From contig CAYUBQ010000093.1 in assembly GCA_964443135.1 (NCBI GenBank), positions 1-13,441 of the forward strand: DNA of 13,441 nt, written 5' to 3'. The stretch comes from JAIPEI01 sp964443135 (GTDB taxonomy: Bacteria; Desulfobacterota; DSM-4660; Desulfatiglandales; HGW-15). Under the pieces are notes generated by a model, which was given only the letters and a program-made list of their open reading frames with translations, was not told the origin of the DNA and did no database searches. The position numbers and the translations under genes are program-made. Each line of letters opens with the position of its first letter. The first letter of the stretch is position 1. Below are positions 5,047 to 12,662 of the stretch, piece after piece.

Positions 5047-6204
5047 TTATGCGGCCGCCTTCTGCTGCTCTGCGTAGGCCTCCTTCACCTTCGTCAGGAA
5101 GATCACCACCGGCCGGAACGCCAGATGCGCCCACTTGGCAAAGGGGACCTCCAGGACCAGCATGGGCACCGCCACCATGAGGTGCACCACGTAGAGCACG
5201 TAGGTGGTCATGGGCCAGTCCAGCAACCGGGTGAAGTGGACGAAGATCCCCGTCAGCGTGGTGAGCTGGAGCAGGATGAGGAACATCCAGTCCGTGGGGT
5301 GGGAGCTCTTGTACGGCGCCTTGGTCTTCTTGATCCGCCCGATCATGGCGTAGGTGGTCCCGTACAGGATGGCGAAGGTGGCGTAGTAGCCCAGCAGACG
5401 GACAGGGTGGAAGAAGGGGTAGATCACGTCCCGCTGAAAGGCGATCTTGTCCCAGGAGAGCCCCACCACGTGGATCCCGCCGGCCAGGAACACCACCACC
5501 AGCAGGAACACCGTGCTGTACCCGGTCATGATCAGAAGGTGCACGATCCACTGGGTCCGGTCGCTGCACTCCCCGAACCGTTTCTGGGTGATGAAGTGAA
5601 TGATCAGCTCCTTGGCCTGGCTGATGTAGATCTGGAGGGGGATCTTTTTCAACAAATCCCCCATGGTGAACTTCACGCAGCGCCAGGTGTTGCTGAGCAG
5701 GAGGACGGAGAGGATACCGCCCATGATCAGGTCGGCGATCTCGATGGCCGGCGCCGGCCACACGGAGTTGAGAAAGGCGTGCTCCATGTTCGGGTTCTCG
5801 GCGTGAAAGAGCCACATGGCCAGGCCCACGAGCAGGCCGACCACGGCGATGGCCACGATCTCGAACCTCTCCGAGGTGTAGAACTTCTTCGAAAAGCCGG
5901 TCCAGTCGTACTCCGACGTCAGATACCGGCGCATCACCATCATGGTCTCGCCCGGATCCGCCCCCCGGGGGCAGCGGTCCGAGCAGTCCCCGCAGTAGTA
6001 GCAGAGCCAGGGCTCGGGGCTCTGCAGAATCTTGTCCTTCAGTCCCATCTGGGCCCACTTGACCAGCTTCCGTGGGAACGGGGTTTCCTCGGTGGAGAGA
6101 GGACAGACAGCCGTGCAGTTTCCGCAGTGGTAGCATTTGCCGGCGTCTTTCAGGCCGAATTCCTTCAGCTCCTTCATCAGATTCGGATCAACTTTGACAC
6201 TCAT
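5047..6204 (-). CDS. qmoC: quinone-interacting membrane-bound oxidoreductase, subunit QmoC
   Basis: The membrane subunit of the Qmo complex, thought to exchange electrons between menaquinol and the QmoAB flavoproteins that serve APS reductase. The 385-residue protein begins with an HdrC-like ferredoxin domain holding two CxxCxxCxxxCP motifs (C24-C34 and C68-C78) for two [4Fe-4S] clusters. About six hydrophobic helices follow, from about residue 113 to 370, forming a NarI-like cytochrome b domain. Histidines in or near these helices (IHFITQ, IVHLLI, FVHF, VVHLMV) are candidate haem ligands. AGGAGG at 6214-6219 is 9 nt from ATG 6204 but only 3 nt from ATG 6210, so I take 6204. The gene follows qmoB after a 99-nt gap with a GC hairpin and closes the operon. 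Confidence 0.96.
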   Translation of the reverse strand: MSVKVDPNLMKELKEFGLKDAGKCYHCGNCTAVCPLSTEETPFPRKLVKWAQMGLKDKILQSPEPWLCYYCGDCSDRCPRGADPGETMMVMRRYLTSEYDWTGFSKKFYTSERFEIVAIAVVGLLVGLAMWLFHAENPNMEHAFLNSVWPAPAIEIADLIMGGILSVLLLSNTWRCVKFTMGDLLKKIPLQIYISQAKELIIHFITQKRFGECSDRTQWIVHLLIMTGYSTVFLLVVVFLAGGIHVVGLSWDKIAFQRDVIYPFFHPVRLLGYYATFAILYGTTYAMIGRIKKTKAPYKSSHPTDWMFLILLQLTTLTGIFVHFTRLLDWPMTTYVLYVVHLMVAVPMLVLEVPFAKWAHLAFRPVVIFLTKVKEAYAEQQKAAA

Positions 6205-6245
6205 TCGCATCGTCCTCCTGCTCGGTTCACATTCCGTACCTGAGG

Positions 6246-6284
6246 CCCCGGCCGACCCGGACCCGGCGGTCCGCCCGGCCGGGG
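6246..6284 (-). other. GC-only hairpin between qmoB and qmoC
   Basis: A perfect 9-bp stem CCCCGGCCG/CGGCCGGGG (6246-6254 and 6276-6284) with a 21-nt GC-rich loop lies in the 99-nt spacer. No U tract follows on the minus strand, so it is not a terminator. It may protect or separate the cistrons of the mRNA, which is inference. Confidence 0.5.
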
Positions 6285-6303
6285 AGGCAACGTCGGGGAC
6301 GAC

Positions 6304-8526
6304 TTACCAGCCCTTGAAGGGGTTGGGGCCGACCTCCTCGATCGTTTCCATGAACTTCTCGAACATCTCGGGCAAGTGCTGGTAGTCGATGATGGACACC
6401 GTGTCGAAATGTACCCGCTCCGACTCGAGGGCCAGCCGGTTCAGCGTCTCGGACACCTTGCTCAGCCGGATCTGGCTCAGCTCACTCCCCTTGATGAAAT
6501 GACACTGGTAGTCGTCGCCGCTTCTGCACCCGAGCAGCAGGACACCGTCAATGCCCTTGGAAAGCGAATCGGCGATCCACACCAGGTTCATGGAACCGAG
6601 ACAGCGAAGTGGAATCACTCGGATCCAAGGGTTGTAGTTGATCCGGCGCATACCGAGCATGTCGAGCGCGGGGTAAGCGTCGTTCTCGCAGGCGAGAACC
6701 AGGACCCGCGGTTTCTCCTCGTCCTCTTCCGGGACCTGGATCGCCTTGATCATGTTGCCGATCATGCGAACCGAGTAGTTCTTGAACGAGATGATCCGCT
6801 CGGGGCAGGCCCCCATGCAGACGCCGCAGCGCCGGCAGCGCGTGGGCTGGGGCAGCGGGTTCGCCTTCTCGTCCTCGTTGATGGCACCGAAGGGACACTC
6901 CACGGTGCAGCGCTTGCACTGGGTGCAGCGCTGCATGGCGAACTCCGGAAAGCTCACGTCTCCGGCGCGCGGATGGACCGCCGCGCCCCGATAGGCCAGC
7001 TCGACGCTCTGGATCGCCTTCATGGCGGCGCCCGCAGCGTCTTCCACGGCCGTGCCCCGGCCCATGGGTCTGCGGATGCACCCGGCCGCGTAAATGCCGG
7101 TGCGCCGCGTTTCATACGGAAAGCAGATGAAGTGGGAGTCGGGAAACTCGTTGCTCAGGGCGGGCAGCTCCGGTCCCTGCCGGTAGGTCAGGTTCAGGAT
7201 GTTGGACCGCCGGATCACGTCCAGGGGCACGTCCTCCAGCTCCTCCCCTTCGGACTCCTCCACCTCCTCCTTGGCCACGTCCCGGCCGAAGGAGCTCACG
7301 GGCACCATGCCCGTGGCCAGCACCACCAGGTCGAGGTTGTCCAGGGTGACGGTCTCGCCCAGGAGCTCGTCCTCCGCCTCGACCGTGACGCTGTCGCCTT
7401 CCGCCTCGACCTCGGGATCCTGGCAGCGGATGAAGACGACGCCCTCCTCCTGGGCCTTCCGGTAGAGGTCCTCGGACTGCCCGGGGGTCCGAAGCTCCTT
7501 GTAGATCACGAACACGTCGGCGTCCGGGTCCTGACGCTTGATGACCAGGGCCTGCTTCAGGGCCGTGGTGCAGCAGACCGAAGAGCAGTAGGGCAGATGG
7601 TTCGGGTCCCGCTGTCCCGCGCACTGGAGGAATGCGGCGCTCTTGACATCCTTGCCGTCGCCGGGGCGCGTCACCTTGCCGCCGGACGAGTTTTCCTCGA
7701 ACTGCATGTTGGTGATCACGTTCGGCGACTTTCCGTACCCGAGCTTCTCGTCGAGCTTCTGCGGGTCGTAGGGCACCCAGCCGGCCGCGTTCACGATCGC
7801 CCCGATCCCGTGCTCCTTGCTGGTGCCGTTCTGCTTGACGGTGACCTTGAACACGCCCGGACCGCCCTCGGTCTTCTCGACGACGGCGCCGGTGTAAACG
7901 GTGATCTTGTCGTTGCCGTTCACCGCGTCGATGAGCTGCTTCAGGTCGTTGTCCTTGATCTCCTTGTAAGGAGAGGCCGCGATCAGGTCGACCTTCTTCT
8001 GAAAACCTCCCAGCTCGGGCTCCTTCTCCACCAGGACGGCGTTGTACCCGGCCTTGGCCGTCTCCAGGGCCGCGTTCAATCCGGAGATGCCGCCCCCCAC
8101 CACGAGGATGTCCCTGTACATCTCCTCGTCCGGCTTGTAGGCCTCGGGCAGGTCCATCTCTCCGACCTTGGCCAGCGCCATCCGCAGGTAGTCCTCGGCC
8201 ATCATCTGGGTGTCTTCGTCCTGAGGCGGGTGGGACCAGACCACCTGCTCCCGCAGGTTGACGCGGTCCACGATGCATCCCTCGAAGTCGAAGACATCGT
8301 ACATCACGCGGGGAGAGCAGGCCGCCACCACGACCGTGTTGACGTCCTCGGACTCGATGTCCTGCTTGATCAGGTCCGCGCCTTCCTTGGAGCAGAGGGC
8401 CTGGTGGTTCTTGCAGACGGCGACGGTGTAATCCTCGGTCCCGTCCTCGCCCAGCTTCTCTATGTCCAGGGCATCGCCGATGCCGCATCCGGTGCAGATG
8501 TAGACTCCGATCTTTTTGTCTTCCAT
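6304..8526 (-). CDS. qmoB: quinone-interacting membrane-bound oxidoreductase, subunit QmoB (HdrA/MvhD-like)
   Basis: The large cytoplasmic flavoprotein of the Qmo complex, 740 residues. The N-terminal region has HdrA-type cysteines (CTGCG at 11-15, then C38, C45, C70). The FAD-binding GGGISG begins at residue 144 after ILVV. A cysteine-rich stretch QCAGQRDPNHLPYCSSVCC follows near residues 310-330, as in HdrA. Two ferredoxin motifs, CTQCKRCTVECP and CRRCGVCMGACP, lie near 533 and 563. The last 130 residues are an MvhD/FrhD-like domain with cysteines in ACEND, LRCLGS and GCRSGDDYQC. The fusion of HdrA-like and MvhD-like parts is typical of QmoB. GAGGAGG lies 8 nt before the ATG, and the stop of qmoA falls inside this Shine-Dalgarno region, so translation is probably coupled. 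Confidence 0.97.
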   Translation of the reverse strand: MEDKKIGVYICTGCGIGDALDIEKLGEDGTEDYTVAVCKNHQALCSKEGADLIKQDIESEDVNTVVVAACSPRVMYDVFDFEGCIVDRVNLREQVVWSHPPQDEDTQMMAEDYLRMALAKVGEMDLPEAYKPDEEMYRDILVVGGGISGLNAALETAKAGYNAVLVEKEPELGGFQKKVDLIAASPYKEIKDNDLKQLIDAVNGNDKITVYTGAVVEKTEGGPGVFKVTVKQNGTSKEHGIGAIVNAAGWVPYDPQKLDEKLGYGKSPNVITNMQFEENSSGGKVTRPGDGKDVKSAAFLQCAGQRDPNHLPYCSSVCCTTALKQALVIKRQDPDADVFVIYKELRTPGQSEDLYRKAQEEGVVFIRCQDPEVEAEGDSVTVEAEDELLGETVTLDNLDLVVLATGMVPVSSFGRDVAKEEVEESEGEELEDVPLDVIRRSNILNLTYRQGPELPALSNEFPDSHFICFPYETRRTGIYAAGCIRRPMGRGTAVEDAAGAAMKAIQSVELAYRGAAVHPRAGDVSFPEFAMQRCTQCKRCTVECPFGAINEDEKANPLPQPTRCRRCGVCMGACPERIISFKNYSVRMIGNMIKAIQVPEEDEEKPRVLVLACENDAYPALDMLGMRRINYNPWIRVIPLRCLGSMNLVWIADSLSKGIDGVLLLGCRSGDDYQCHFIKGSELSQIRLSKVSETLNRLALESERVHFDTVSIIDYQHLPEMFEKFMETIEEVGPNPFKGW

Positions 8527-8531
8527 TGAGC

Positions 8532-9794
8532 TTACCTCCTCGCGATGGATTGAATGGCCTTCAGGGCCGCTGCCGTCCCATCCTGGACCGCTTCAGAGAC
8601 CGAAATGGGGGTCCGCGAACAACCTGCGGCGTACACGCCGGGGGCGGCGTTCTGAGAGGCCACGAACCCGTAGTCGTCGTAGGGGACCTCGACGGGGAGA
8701 GGGGCGTCGGCCGTGTTGGGCTCCATGCCCGTGGCCAGCACAACCAGATCCGCGGGGATCTCCTTCAGTTCTTCCGTGGCGGTGTTCTCCACTCGAAGCA
8801 CCAGTCCCTGGCCCGATTCGTTCTGGGTGACCTTGGCCACCTTGCCCTTGAAGAACTCGATGTTCTCGTCCTCCTTCACCTTCCGGTAGAAGGCCTCGAG
8901 GCGGTCGGTGGCCCGGATGTCGATGAAGAAGATGGAGATCTTTGCGTCCGGGTACTGCTCCCGAACGTAGGTGGCCTGCTTCATGGAGGCGAGACAGCAG
9001 ATGCCGGAGCAGAAGGGCAGGTGGTTGTCGTCCCGCGAGCCGGCGCACTGAACGAAGGCCACGTTCTTGGGCGCCTCGCCGTTGGAGGGGCGCAGGATCG
9101 TTCCGGCGGTGGGACCGGAGTAGGAGGCGAGTCTTTCCATCATCACGTTGGTGATCACGTCGGGGAAGACGCCGAACCCGTAGGTCTCCAGCTTGTTGGC
9201 GTCGTAGGGCTTCCAGCCGCTCGCCCAAACGATGGATCCCACCTTCAGGTCCACGTTCCGAACGCCCATGTCCAGGTCCACCGCGTCGTAGGGGCAGGCC
9301 TCCTTCACCTTTTGGGCCTCGTCGCTCTTGGCCAGCGCAGGATCGATCACGTAGCGCATGGGGAACGCCAGCTCGTGGGGCAGGTAAGCGGCCTTCATCT
9401 TGTCCATGCCGTAGTTGAACGGGTTGTCGATCTCCATGGTGGTGGCCTCGGCGCACTCTCCGCAGGCCGTGCAGTTCTCGTTCACGAACCGGGGGTTCAG
9501 CTTGATGGTGACGTCGAAGTTCCCCTCCCCGCCGGAGACCTTGTCGAGCTCCGCGAGGGTGAAGAACCGGATCCTCGGGTTGTTCTTGATGCGCCGGAAG
9601 TTGATCTCCAACCCGCAGTACGGCGGGCAGAGCTTCGGGAAGTAGTGGTGAAGCTGGGCCACGCGACCTCCGAGGTAGGGGTTCTTCTCCACGATGTAGA
9701 CATCGTAGCCCGCCTCGGCCGCTTCAATCGCGGCGGTCATCCCACTCATTCCGCCGCCGACCACCAGGATACTCTGGGTCTCGTTGTTTGCCAT
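8532..9794 (-). CDS. qmoA: quinone-interacting membrane-bound oxidoreductase, subunit QmoA (HdrA-like)
   Basis: The smaller HdrA-like flavoprotein of the Qmo complex, 420 residues and cytoplasmic. The N-terminus has SILVVGGGMSG, an FAD dinucleotide fold at residues 8-18. CPPYCGLE, CTACGEC and QCAGSRDDNHLPFCSGICC follow, the last matching the HdrA cysteine block also seen in QmoB. The C-terminus has an FAD-contact stretch (GVYAAGCSRTPISVSEAVQDG). An upstream ATG at 9815 is in frame but overlaps the Shine-Dalgarno. AGGAGG at 9801-9806 lies 6 nt before ATG 9794, so the shorter start is chosen. It is the first gene of qmoABC, ends 5 nt before qmoB, and is separated from aprA by a strong terminator. 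It probably has its own promoter. Confidence 0.97.
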   Translation of the reverse strand: MANNETQSILVVGGGMSGMTAAIEAAEAGYDVYIVEKNPYLGGRVAQLHHYFPKLCPPYCGLEINFRRIKNNPRIRFFTLAELDKVSGGEGNFDVTIKLNPRFVNENCTACGECAEATTMEIDNPFNYGMDKMKAAYLPHELAFPMRYVIDPALAKSDEAQKVKEACPYDAVDLDMGVRNVDLKVGSIVWASGWKPYDANKLETYGFGVFPDVITNVMMERLASYSGPTAGTILRPSNGEAPKNVAFVQCAGSRDDNHLPFCSGICCLASMKQATYVREQYPDAKISIFFIDIRATDRLEAFYRKVKEDENIEFFKGKVAKVTQNESGQGLVLRVENTATEELKEIPADLVVLATGMEPNTADAPLPVEVPYDDYGFVASQNAAPGVYAAGCSRTPISVSEAVQDGTAAALKAIQSIARR

Positions 9795-9828
9795 GCTCAT
9801 CCTCCTAAGGCTCATTGGAATATCCAGG

Positions 9829-9854
9829 AAGCGGCCCCCTCATCGAGGCCGCTT
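9829..9854 (-). promoter_or_regulatory. hairpin in the qmo 5' leader
   Basis: An 8-bp inverted repeat, AAGCGGCC (9829-9836) and GGCCGCTT (9847-9854), lies between the candidate qmo promoter and the qmoA Shine-Dalgarno. No U tract follows on the minus strand. A role in leader stability is possible but unsupported beyond position. Confidence 0.35.
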
Positions 9855-9919
9855 TCTCTCATACCATCGCCGGTCCGCTCGGCACACGAGGGGATGGGCA
9901 CCCGGTTCAGGGTTGGCTC

Positions 9920-9948
9920 TATATACAAAATGCGAAGGGGGATTGCAA
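9920..9948 (-). promoter_or_regulatory. candidate promoter of qmoABC
   Basis: On the minus strand, TTGCAA (9943-9948) and TATATA (9920-9925) are separated by exactly 17 nt. Each matches consensus at four of six positions. The site is in an AT-rich patch of a GC-rich region and lies about 125 nt upstream of qmoA, downstream of the aprA terminator. Confidence 0.45.
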
Positions 9949-10087
9949 ACAAAAAAAGCTGAAATTTCTCCAGCAGCGATGCCACTTAGAGGGACTCCAG
10001 GCCCGTGCTCCCGAGGCGGACCGGCGGCCGGCCGAGGGCCCTCATTCCAGGCAGCCCCTGCGCCCGGAGGCCGTGGATCAACCCCGC

Positions 10088-10127
10088 AAAAAAAGCCCCG
10101 GCCGTCCCATGACGGGACGGCCGGGGC
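10088..10127 (-). terminator. intrinsic terminator of the apr transcript
   Basis: On the minus strand a perfect 14-bp stem GCCCCGGCCGTCCC with its complement (10127-10114 and 10108-10095) has a 5-nt loop and is followed by seven T (10094-10088). It lies 43 nt after the aprA stop codon and makes read-through into qmo unlikely. Confidence 0.92.
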
Positions 10128-10169
10128 GGTCTCTCAACTGCTCGAGACGATGGTCTGTCCGTGCGGGGC

Positions 10170-12053
10170 TCAGACGCCCGGCATGTTCCAGACGTCCTTC
10201 TTCATCATCTCCCACTCACCGGAGGCCGGATCGTACTTGCAGTTGGCGAAGCAATGCCAGTTCTCCTCGTCCATCTTGGGCGTGTCGGAGCGGAAGTAGT
10301 ACCCCGGCCAACGCGTCTCCTCCCGGAACAGCATGGTCCGGAGGTGGGATTCGGCGATCCACATCCTCTGGTAGTTCTCCCAGGCCCTCATCAGCTCGTG
10401 GAGGTCGCGGGCACCCTGCTTGTCCGAGTCTTCCTGGAGATACTCCATCAGCTCCAGTCCGCGCTCCAGCAGGGCCTTGGAGGTCTTGAAGGCCGAGCTC
10501 ACGCCGCCCGCGTACTCGTCCATGATCTTCTGCAGGCGATGCAGGAACTGCCTCGGCATGATGTAGTTGGTGTTCACCTCGACGTCGGTGAGCTCGTCCT
10601 TGTGCTGCTCGACCAGGTCGAGCGGCTTGAGGATCTTGGTCTTGAGCTCTTCCACCCTGCCCATGTCCACGTTGGGCTCGCCGCCCTTCTCGACGATGAA
10701 CTTCACCGCGGCCTTGCCGGCGATCCGCCCCTCGGTGTGGGAACCGGAGGAGAACTTGTGGCTGGAGGCGCCGGACGCGTCCCCGATGGCGAAGAGGCCG
10801 TCCACCGTGGTCATGTTGGCGTATCCCCACTTGTAGGGGGTGTCGAGGTCCTCGGGACCGCTCACCCAGGCGCCGCTGGCGCCGGAGTGCGAGCCGATGA
10901 AGTAGGGCTCGCAGGCCGCGATCTCGGAGTGCTTCTGCTCGGGGTAGACGTTCTGGGACGCCCAGAGAATGGCCTGGGAGATGGTCATGTCCAGGAAGTC
11001 TTCCCACGCCTCGCTCTCGAGCTCCTTCATCTTCTTCTTGAAGGCCTTGGGATCGTCCTTGTACTGGTCGGCCAGCTTCTGAATGGCCTCGTGGGTCTCC
11101 ATGTACAGGGGCCCCAGACCGGCATCCACGTCCAGCATGCCCAGGTAGTTCCGCAGGTTGGCCGGGATCGGCTTGGCCAGACCGTAGGGAGCCCAGTTGT
11201 TCAGCTCTTCCTTGCGGACCACCATGTACTCGCCGCCCTCGGCGCTGATGGCGCGGGACTTGAACAGCAGGAACCACGCACCCACCGGGCCGTAGGCGTC
11301 CTTGAAGCGGACCGGGATGAAGCGCACTTCCTGGCAGGTCATCTCGGCGCCGGCCTGGAGGGTGAAGTAGGCGCTGGAGCCGGAGTTGAACGGAGGATAC
11401 CAGGAGCGGCCGAAGCCCTCGCCCACGGACCGGGGCCGGAACACGTGCACGGCGCCGCCCAGGCCCACGATCACGGCCTTGGCCTTGAACACGTAGAACT
11501 GGTTTTCCCGGATGCTGAAGCCGACGGCGCCCACGCACTTGTTGCCGTCCATCAGGGGATCCACGATGAAGACGCGCTCGTAGATCTCGCCGCCGCAGTC
11601 GGCCAGGGCGTTCTTGGCGGCCTCGGCGACCAGGATCTTGTAGGACTCGCCGTTGATCATGAGCTGCCACCGACCTTCATGGACGTACTTGCCTTCCTCG
11701 TCCTTCCAGATCTTCAGGCCCCATTTCTCGAACATGTGGACGGTGCCGTCCACGTGACGGGCGATGTTGTAGACCAGGTCCTCGCGGGAGATGCCCATCA
11801 GATCCTGGCGGACGTACTGGACGTACTCCTCGGCGGTGTTGTCGCCGTCGCCGATGCCCACGTACTGGTTGATGGCGGAAAGACCCATGGCCACGGCGCC
11901 GCTGCGGTCCAGGGCGGCCTTGTCCACGAGCGTCACCTTCAGGTTGTTCTTCTTGGCCCAGTAGGCGGCTTCCGTCGCCGCACCACAACCGGAGAACCCA
12001 CCACCCAGAATCAGGAGGTCGGTGCTCACTTCTACAGTCTCAAAGTTTGCCAT
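10170..12053 (-). CDS. aprA: adenylylsulfate (APS) reductase, alpha subunit
   Basis: The FAD-containing catalytic subunit of dissimilatory APS reductase (APS + 2 e- to sulfite + AMP), cytoplasmic and paired with AprB. The 627-residue protein starts with a dinucleotide fold LLILGGGFSGCGAA (13-26), then shows VDKAALDRSGAVAMGLSAIN, typical of the fumarate-reductase/AprA flavoprotein family. Other AprA-typical stretches are EVRFIPVRFKDAYGPVGAW, IGSHSGASGAW with a histidine in the active-site region, and the FAD block GLFAIGDASG followed by SGSHTEGRIAGK. The helical C-terminal domain is complete, ending NMPGV. GGAGG lies about 8 nt before the ATG. It follows aprB by 16 nt and is closed by a strong terminator. 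Linkage to qmoABC and the absence of aprM nearby suggest the reductive sulfate-reducer form. Confidence 0.98.
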   Translation of the reverse strand: MANFETVEVSTDLLILGGGFSGCGAATEAAYWAKKNNLKVTLVDKAALDRSGAVAMGLSAINQYVGIGDGDNTAEEYVQYVRQDLMGISREDLVYNIARHVDGTVHMFEKWGLKIWKDEEGKYVHEGRWQLMINGESYKILVAEAAKNALADCGGEIYERVFIVDPLMDGNKCVGAVGFSIRENQFYVFKAKAVIVGLGGAVHVFRPRSVGEGFGRSWYPPFNSGSSAYFTLQAGAEMTCQEVRFIPVRFKDAYGPVGAWFLLFKSRAISAEGGEYMVVRKEELNNWAPYGLAKPIPANLRNYLGMLDVDAGLGPLYMETHEAIQKLADQYKDDPKAFKKKMKELESEAWEDFLDMTISQAILWASQNVYPEQKHSEIAACEPYFIGSHSGASGAWVSGPEDLDTPYKWGYANMTTVDGLFAIGDASGASSHKFSSGSHTEGRIAGKAAVKFIVEKGGEPNVDMGRVEELKTKILKPLDLVEQHKDELTDVEVNTNYIMPRQFLHRLQKIMDEYAGGVSSAFKTSKALLERGLELMEYLQEDSDKQGARDLHELMRAWENYQRMWIAESHLRTMLFREETRWPGYYFRSDTPKMDEENWHCFANCKYDPASGEWEMMKKDVWNMPGV

Positions 12054-12069
12054 AATTCAATCCTCCTTC

Positions 12070-12504
12070 TTATCTCGTGGGAACCGCGTCCATGCCGAGG
12101 GACTCGGGCTCGGTGGCCAGGGCTTCGTTGTTCAGGTCGTCGTGGGTCGCGTAACCGCCCAGCGGATCGGCGGCACCTTCCGGGGTCGTCCGAATCGGGA
12201 ACTTGAACCGCTTGACGGAGCCGTCCCGGAACTTGACCGTCCACATGATGTCCTCGGATCCTCTCAGCGGCGTGGCGCTGGCACCCATGGGCATGAAGTC
12301 GGCGTAGCCGCGGACGTCCATGGCCTGCTGCGGGCAGATCTTGACGCAGCACATGCATTCCCAGCACATCTGGGGGTCACGGTTGTAGGCCTTCATCGCT
12401 TCCTTGTCCAGCACCATGAGGTCGTTGGGGCAGATATACATGCAGGCCGTCTTGTCCTGCCCCTTGCAACCGTCGCATTTTTCGGTAATCACATAGCTTG
12501 GCAT
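12070..12504 (-). CDS. aprB: adenylylsulfate (APS) reductase, beta subunit
   Basis: The iron-sulfur subunit that feeds electrons to the FAD of AprA. At 144 residues it has the usual length. Two [4Fe-4S] sites are visible: C10, C13, C21, C25 (CDGC ... CMYICP) and C47, C50, C53, C57 (CWECMCCVKICP), with an additional C52. The second half is a beta-rich segment and an extended tail, which in known structures wraps around AprA. AGGAGG lies 7 nt before the ATG. The gene begins the aprBA pair, 158 nt after the sat stop codon. That spacer holds a GC hairpin but no clear terminator, so sat and apr could share a transcript. Confidence 0.98.
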   Translation of the reverse strand: MPSYVITEKCDGCKGQDKTACMYICPNDLMVLDKEAMKAYNRDPQMCWECMCCVKICPQQAMDVRGYADFMPMGASATPLRGSEDIMWTVKFRDGSVKRFKFPIRTTPEGAADPLGGYATHDDLNNEALATEPESLGMDAVPTR

Positions 12505-12618
12505 TTGAACACCTCCTGAGATTTCAGTTTATATACTTCCTCGAGTGTCTCAATGATTGGGGGTACGGCTCGGTCGACACCTCCTTTCCTTCGAAACGTT
12601 CGGGATCAACGGATTGAG

Positions 12619-12640
12619 AGGCCCCTCCGAGGAGGGGCCT
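12619..12640 (-). other. hairpin between sat and aprB
   Basis: A perfect palindrome, AGGCCCCTCC/GGAGGGGCCT, lies 23 nt after the sat stop codon. On the minus strand the next bases are CTCAATCCG, with no U tract, so it is a poor terminator for sat. On the plus strand CCGCTTTT follows. It may be an mRNA processing or stability element that sets different levels of sat and aprBA. Confidence 0.45.
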
Positions 12641-12662
12641 CCGCTTTTCGATGGCTGTGAAG

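Larger units (their letters stand above)
9795..10169. other. intergenic region between aprA and qmoA
   Basis: These 375 bases hold, in minus-strand order, the aprA terminator (10127-10088), a plain GC-rich stretch in which I see nothing (about 10087-9955), the candidate qmo promoter and a leader hairpin. No open frame here has a ribosome binding site or a recognisable product. Confidence 0.6.

Noticed and set aside
6376..8529. A 717-codon open frame on the plus strand, fully antisense to qmoB
   Set aside because: Its translation is a Val/Leu/His/Arg-rich composition typical of the complement of a GC-rich gene. It has no domain motifs, and the minus-strand frame is a clear QmoB with its own Shine-Dalgarno.
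9795..9815. The upstream ATG for qmoA at 9815
   Set aside because: It would place the AGGAGG Shine-Dalgarno inside the coding region. ATG 9794 lies at an ideal 6 nt from it.
10161..12206. A 681-codon open frame on the plus strand antisense to aprA and part of aprB
   Set aside because: Same antisense composition, no recognisable domain, and AprA on the other strand is unambiguous.
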